Source: Massilia frigida
GTDB lineage: Bacteria; Pseudomonadota; Gammaproteobacteria; Burkholderiales; Burkholderiaceae_D
Length of the DNA stretch: 64,000 nucleotides
Reading direction: 5' to 3'
Assembly (NCBI RefSeq): GCF_011682175.1
Contig: NZ_WHJG01000040.1
Span: 1 to 64,000 of the forward strand
Shown here: piece by piece, positions 60,992 to 64,000 of the stretch
Numbering within the stretch: position 1 is the stretch's first letter
Layout: each line of letters begins with the position of its first letter
Program-made: the position numbers and the translations under genes
Notes under the pieces: model-generated
Seen by the model: only the letters and a program-made list of their open reading frames with translations
The model's database searches: none
Told to the model about the DNA's origin: nothing

Positions 60992-63040
60992 ATGAAAACC
61001 AACTGGACCCCAATCAAGACCGCCCTCAGTCTCGCCCTGTGCGGCGCCTCGCTGGCCTTTGTCCCGGCCCACGGCGCCGGCCAGGATGGCGCCCCTGCCG
61101 CCAAGGCCATGACCGCCCCGGTGCTGCCGGGCGACGACTTCTTCGCCTACGCCAACGGCGACTGGCTCGCCAAGACCGAGATCCCGGCGGACCGCAGCAG
61201 CTGGGGCGCGTTTGCCGCCATGGCCGAAAGCAGCAATGCGCGCATCGTCAAGCTGATCGAAGAAATCTCGGCCAACAAGAAGGCCAAAGGCGAGGCGCGC
61301 CAGGTCGCCGATTTCTACAACACCTTCATGGACGAAGCGGCCATCGAAGCCAAGGGCACGGCCCCGCTCAAGCCGCTGCTGGCCAGGATCGACGCCATCA
61401 AGGACAAGGCGCAGCTGGTGCGCGCGCTGGGTGCCTCGCTGCGCGCCGACGTCGACCCGCTCAACGCCACCAACTTCTTCACCGAAAACCTGTTCGGCCT
61501 GTGGGTCGCGCAGGGCCTGAACGACCCGGCCCGCAATACCCCCTATCTGCTGCAGGGTGGCCTGGGCATGCCCGACCGCGCCTACTACCTGACCGACAGC
61601 CCGCGTATGGCCGAACTGCGCACCAAGTACAAGCAGCACATCGGCGCCATGCTCAAGCTGGCCGGCTATGCCGATGCCGACGCGCGCGCCGCCCGGGTGT
61701 TCGATCTCGAAATGAAGATCGCCCAGTCGCACGCCAGCCGCGAAGATTCGGCCGACGTCCTCAAGGCCAACAACAGCTGGACCCTCAAGGACTTTGCCGC
61801 CAAGGCCCCGGGCATGGACTGGACCGCGTTCTTCAAGAGCGCCGGCCTGTCCGGTGCGCAGCACTTCATCGTCTGGCATCCGGGCGCATTGACAGGCGCG
61901 GCCGCGCTGGTCGACAGCACCGACATCGCGACCTGGAAAGACTTCCTCGCCTTCCACCAGGTGAACCACTTCGCGCCGACCCTGCCGAAGGCCTTCGCCG
62001 ACCAGCGTTTCGAATTTTCCGGCAAGGCCCTGAGCGGCACGCCGCAGCAGTCGCTGCGCTGGAAGCGCGCGCTGGCCGCCACCAACGACGCGCTCGACGA
62101 AGCGGTCGGCCACCTGTACGTGGAACGCCACTTCCCGGCCGAGAACAAGGCGCGCGTGCAGAAAATGGTCGGCAACATCATCGCCGCCTTCAGCAAGCGC
62201 ATCGACCAGCTGGACTGGATGGCCCCGGCCACGCGCGCCCAGGCGCAGGAAAAGCTCAAGACCATGTACGTCGGCGTGGCCTATCCGGACCGCTGGCGCT
62301 CGTACGCGGGCCTGAAGGTCGTGCCGGGCGATGCGCTCGGCAACGCCGTGCGCGCCGAACAGTTCCACTACGCGCAGCAGCTCGCGCTGCTCAAGCAAAA
62401 GGTCGACCGTACTGCCTGGGCGATGCCGCCGCAACTGGTCAACGCGGTCAACCTGCCGCTGCAAAACGCGATGAACTTCCCGGCCGCGATCCTGCAGCCG
62501 CCGTTCTTCGATCCCAAGGCCTCCGACGGTGAAAACTACGGCGCCATCGGCTCCATCATCGGCCACGAAATCAGCCACAGCTTCGACGACCAGGGCGCCC
62601 AGTTCGACGCCCAGGGACGCCTGCGCGACTGGTGGACCAAGGAAGACATGGCCCACTTCAAAGGCGCCGCCGACAAGCTGGTGGCGCAGTTCAGCGCCTA
62701 CAAACCGTTCCCCGACCTGGCGGTCAACGGCCAGCTGACGCTGAGCGAAAACCTGGCCGACCTGGCTGGCGTGGCGGCGGCGTACGATGCGTACAAAACC
62801 TCACTGGGACAGGCCGCGCCGGCCGACGCCGACAAGCAGTTCTTCCTCGGCTACGCGCATGCCTGGCAGACCAAGGTGCGCGAAGCGGCTGCGCGCCAGC
62901 GCGTGCTGACCGACGGCCACGCGCCGGCCGAATACCGTACCGCCATCGTGCGCAATCTCGAGCCGTGGTACAAGGCCTTCGACGTCAAGCCCGGCCAGGC
63001 CCTGTACCTGGCGCCGGCCGAGCGCGTGAAGGTATGGTAG
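60992..63040 (+). CDS. exported M13-family metallopeptidase (neprilysin/PepO-like)
   Basis: A 682-residue endopeptidase with signal peptide (TALSLALCGASLAFVPAHGA). DDFFAYANGDWLAKTEIP is the M13 N-terminal mark. GHEISHSFDDQGAQFDAQG (about residue 525) holds the HExxH motif and LSENLADLAGVAAAYDAY (about 585) the third zinc ligand. The usual C-terminal W follows RVKVW. AAGGA lies five bases before the ATG. Co-transcribed with the M1 gene. Confidence 0.95.
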   Translation: MKTNWTPIKTALSLALCGASLAFVPAHGAGQDGAPAAKAMTAPVLPGDDFFAYANGDWLAKTEIPADRSSWGAFAAMAESSNARIVKLIEEISANKKAKGEARQVADFYNTFMDEAAIEAKGTAPLKPLLARIDAIKDKAQLVRALGASLRADVDPLNATNFFTENLFGLWVAQGLNDPARNTPYLLQGGLGMPDRAYYLTDSPRMAELRTKYKQHIGAMLKLAGYADADARAARVFDLEMKIAQSHASREDSADVLKANNSWTLKDFAAKAPGMDWTAFFKSAGLSGAQHFIVWHPGALTGAAALVDSTDIATWKDFLAFHQVNHFAPTLPKAFADQRFEFSGKALSGTPQQSLRWKRALAATNDALDEAVGHLYVERHFPAENKARVQKMVGNIIAAFSKRIDQLDWMAPATRAQAQEKLKTMYVGVAYPDRWRSYAGLKVVPGDALGNAVRAEQFHYAQQLALLKQKVDRTAWAMPPQLVNAVNLPLQNAMNFPAAILQPPFFDPKASDGENYGAIGSIIGHEISHSFDDQGAQFDAQGRLRDWWTKEDMAHFKGAADKLVAQFSAYKPFPDLAVNGQLTLSENLADLAGVAAAYDAYKTSLGQAAPADADKQFFLGYAHAWQTKVREAAARQRVLTDGHAPAEYRTAIVRNLEPWYKAFDVKPGQALYLAPAERVKVW

Positions 63041-63053
63041 GAAGGCGCATGCC

Positions 63054-63677
63054 ATGAGCGAGGAGATCGACGCCATCACGCGCCGCACCCTGGCTCACTA
63101 CGACAGCAGCGCCGAGCAGTTCTTTCGCGGTACGGTGGACCACGACGTCAGCCAGAACATCGCGGCGCTGCTGGACGCCATCGAAGGGGAGGCGCCGTAC
63201 ACCTTGCTCGACCTGGGCTGCGGCCCGGGTCGCGACCTCAAGACTTTCAGCGCCCTTGGCCACCGCGCCATCGGCCTGGATGGGTCGGGCGAATTCGCGG
63301 CCATGGCGCGCGCCTACAGCGGCTGCGAGGTGTGGCAGCAGGACTTCGTGCACCTCGACCTGCCGGCAGGGCTGTTCGACGGCGTGTATGCCAACGCGGT
63401 GCTGTTCCACGTGCCGAGCCGGGCGCTGCCCGAGGTGCTGGGCAAGCTGTACGCGGCGCTGAAACCGGGCGGCGTGCTGTTCAGTTCCAACCCGCGCGGC
63501 AACAACCAGGAAGGCTGGAACGGCCCGCGCTACGGCAGCTACTACGACCTCGCGACCTGGACGGAATACATGATCGCAGCCAACTTTTCCCCGCTGCATC
63601 ATTACTATCGTCCAGATGGCTTGCCGCGCGAACAGCAGCCGTGGCTGGCGAGTGTCTGGCGCAAGCCGACGGGATAG
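63054..63677 (+). CDS. class I SAM-dependent methyltransferase
   Basis: A 207-residue methyltransferase. LLDLGCGPGRDLKTFSALGHRAIGLDGSGEFAAMA is motif I with the post-I acidic residue, and LFHVPSRALPEVLGKLYAALKPGGVLFSS matches the later motifs. It belongs to the broad Methyltransf_11/25 group; the substrate is unknown. It starts 13 bases after the M13 stop and is probably the third gene of the operon. Confidence 0.88.
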   Translation: MSEEIDAITRRTLAHYDSSAEQFFRGTVDHDVSQNIAALLDAIEGEAPYTLLDLGCGPGRDLKTFSALGHRAIGLDGSGEFAAMARAYSGCEVWQQDFVHLDLPAGLFDGVYANAVLFHVPSRALPEVLGKLYAALKPGGVLFSSNPRGNNQEGWNGPRYGSYYDLATWTEYMIAANFSPLHHYYRPDGLPREQQPWLASVWRKPTG

Positions 63678-63784
63678 CGCTTCGGTTAGGTAGCGAACGG
63701 AACGGTTGAACGGAATGTCCTATTCTGGGTCCGTCGCACAAGGCAGTGCGCTTGCAGTTTCACTCACCATATGAGGTAGCGAAA

Positions 63785-63967
63785 ATGAACAAGGACCAAG
63801 TAAAAGGCAAAGCGAAAGACATCGGCGGCAAGATCCAGGAAGAAGTCGGCAAAGTGGTCGGCAGCAGCGAACAGCAAGCCAAGGGCTTGTCGAAGCAAGT
63901 CGAAGGCAAAGCCCAGGAAAAATTCGGTGATGCCAAAGAAGTGCTCAAGGATCAAGGAAACCGCTGA
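63785..63967 (+). CDS. CsbD-family stress protein
   Basis: A 60-residue, very hydrophilic protein. MNKDQVKGKAKDIGGKIQEE then AKGLSKQVEGKAQEKFGDAK is the CsbD pattern. These are abundant, stress-induced proteins of unknown mechanism (YjbJ in E. coli). GAGG lies eight bases before the ATG at 63785; the longer frame starting upstream is not family-like. Confidence 0.9.
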   Translation: MNKDQVKGKAKDIGGKIQEEVGKVVGSSEQQAKGLSKQVEGKAQEKFGDAKEVLKDQGNR

Positions 63968-64000
63968 TCCAGCGCTCAATCCCCTACAACCGGGGTGGGG

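Noticed and set aside
58350-61013. An 887-codon minus-strand frame antisense to the M1 peptidase
   Set aside because: Shadow of the plus-strand gene; composition is typical of reverse-frame high-GC reading.

Overview
The window is a high-GC chromosomal segment from a betaproteobacterium, most likely an Oxalobacteraceae member of the Massilia/Duganella/Janthinobacterium type. The evidence is the rpsP-rimM-trmD-rplS operon, the betaproteobacterial DUF3579 and CobD-like proteins, a PEP-CTERM protein, a DUF2282/MNIO locus, a TonB-dependent receptor of the Xanthomonas/Caulobacter carbohydrate class, and small palindromic repeats in intergenic gaps. It is mostly core chromosome with a few accessory patches; no phage, integrase or intact insertion sequence is visible.

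Layout. 1-8.1 kb: glycerophosphodiesterase, alaS, a TusA-like protein, then etfBA and a large acyl-CoA dehydrogenase. 8.1-11.5 kb: a glycine-zipper protein, a large lipoprotein with an HELAH zinc-protease motif, and a TM2 protein. 11.7-16.9 kb: rpsP-rimM-trmD-rplS, a CoA-type Nudix hydrolase, a CobD/CbiB-like membrane protein, DUF3579 and a CBS-pair protein. 17.0-20.6 kb: an exported M16 peptidase and an SDR. 20.7-24.6 kb: a GntR/UTRA regulator divergent from a TonB-dependent receptor. 24.7-27.4 kb: an accessory patch with a PEP-CTERM protein, doubtful ORFs, a remnant of a TonB-receptor 3' end and a ParE-type toxin-antitoxin pair. 27.4-38.0 kb: a TPR protein, then a minus-strand N-acetylglucosamine operon (nagK, gntR, nagA, SIS-type nagB, binding protein, two permeases, AmpG-like carrier, ABC ATPase). 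38.4-42.0 kb: a reductase-like protein, a GIN-domain protein, two paralogous small exported proteins and a LysR regulator. 42.2-46.4 kb: small proteins, gspA-gspB, mobB and a YjfB-like protein. 46.6-48.5 kb: a bufferin-type precursor followed by a single gene that fuses the MNIO maturase to its DUF2063 partner. 48.6-50.1 kb: a hypothetical protein and an LRR plus NTF2-like immunity-type protein. 50.2-56.4 kb: a DUF883-like protein, an S4 protein, fumC, a FimV-like protein, an aminotransferase, a FliT-like protein and an HDOD protein. 56.4-64 kb: a LysR/cysteine-hydrolase divergon, exported M1 and M13 metallopeptidases, a methyltransferase and a CsbD protein.

Working together. The GntR/TonB-receptor divergon (about 21.5 kb) and the nag operon promoter (about 38.1 kb) share the 8-mer TGGTATTA, twice in each control region. 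This suggests one GlcNAc/chitooligosaccharide regulon: outer-membrane uptake by the TonB receptor, inner-membrane uptake by the ABC system and/or the AmpG-like carrier, then NagK, NagA and the SIS-type deaminase leading to fructose-6-phosphate. The etfBA/acyl-CoA dehydrogenase block serves fatty-acid or branched-chain acyl-CoA oxidation and has a TetR-style palindrome at its promoter. The most unusual locus is the compact two-gene bufferin-like cassette with a fused BufB-BufC maturase.
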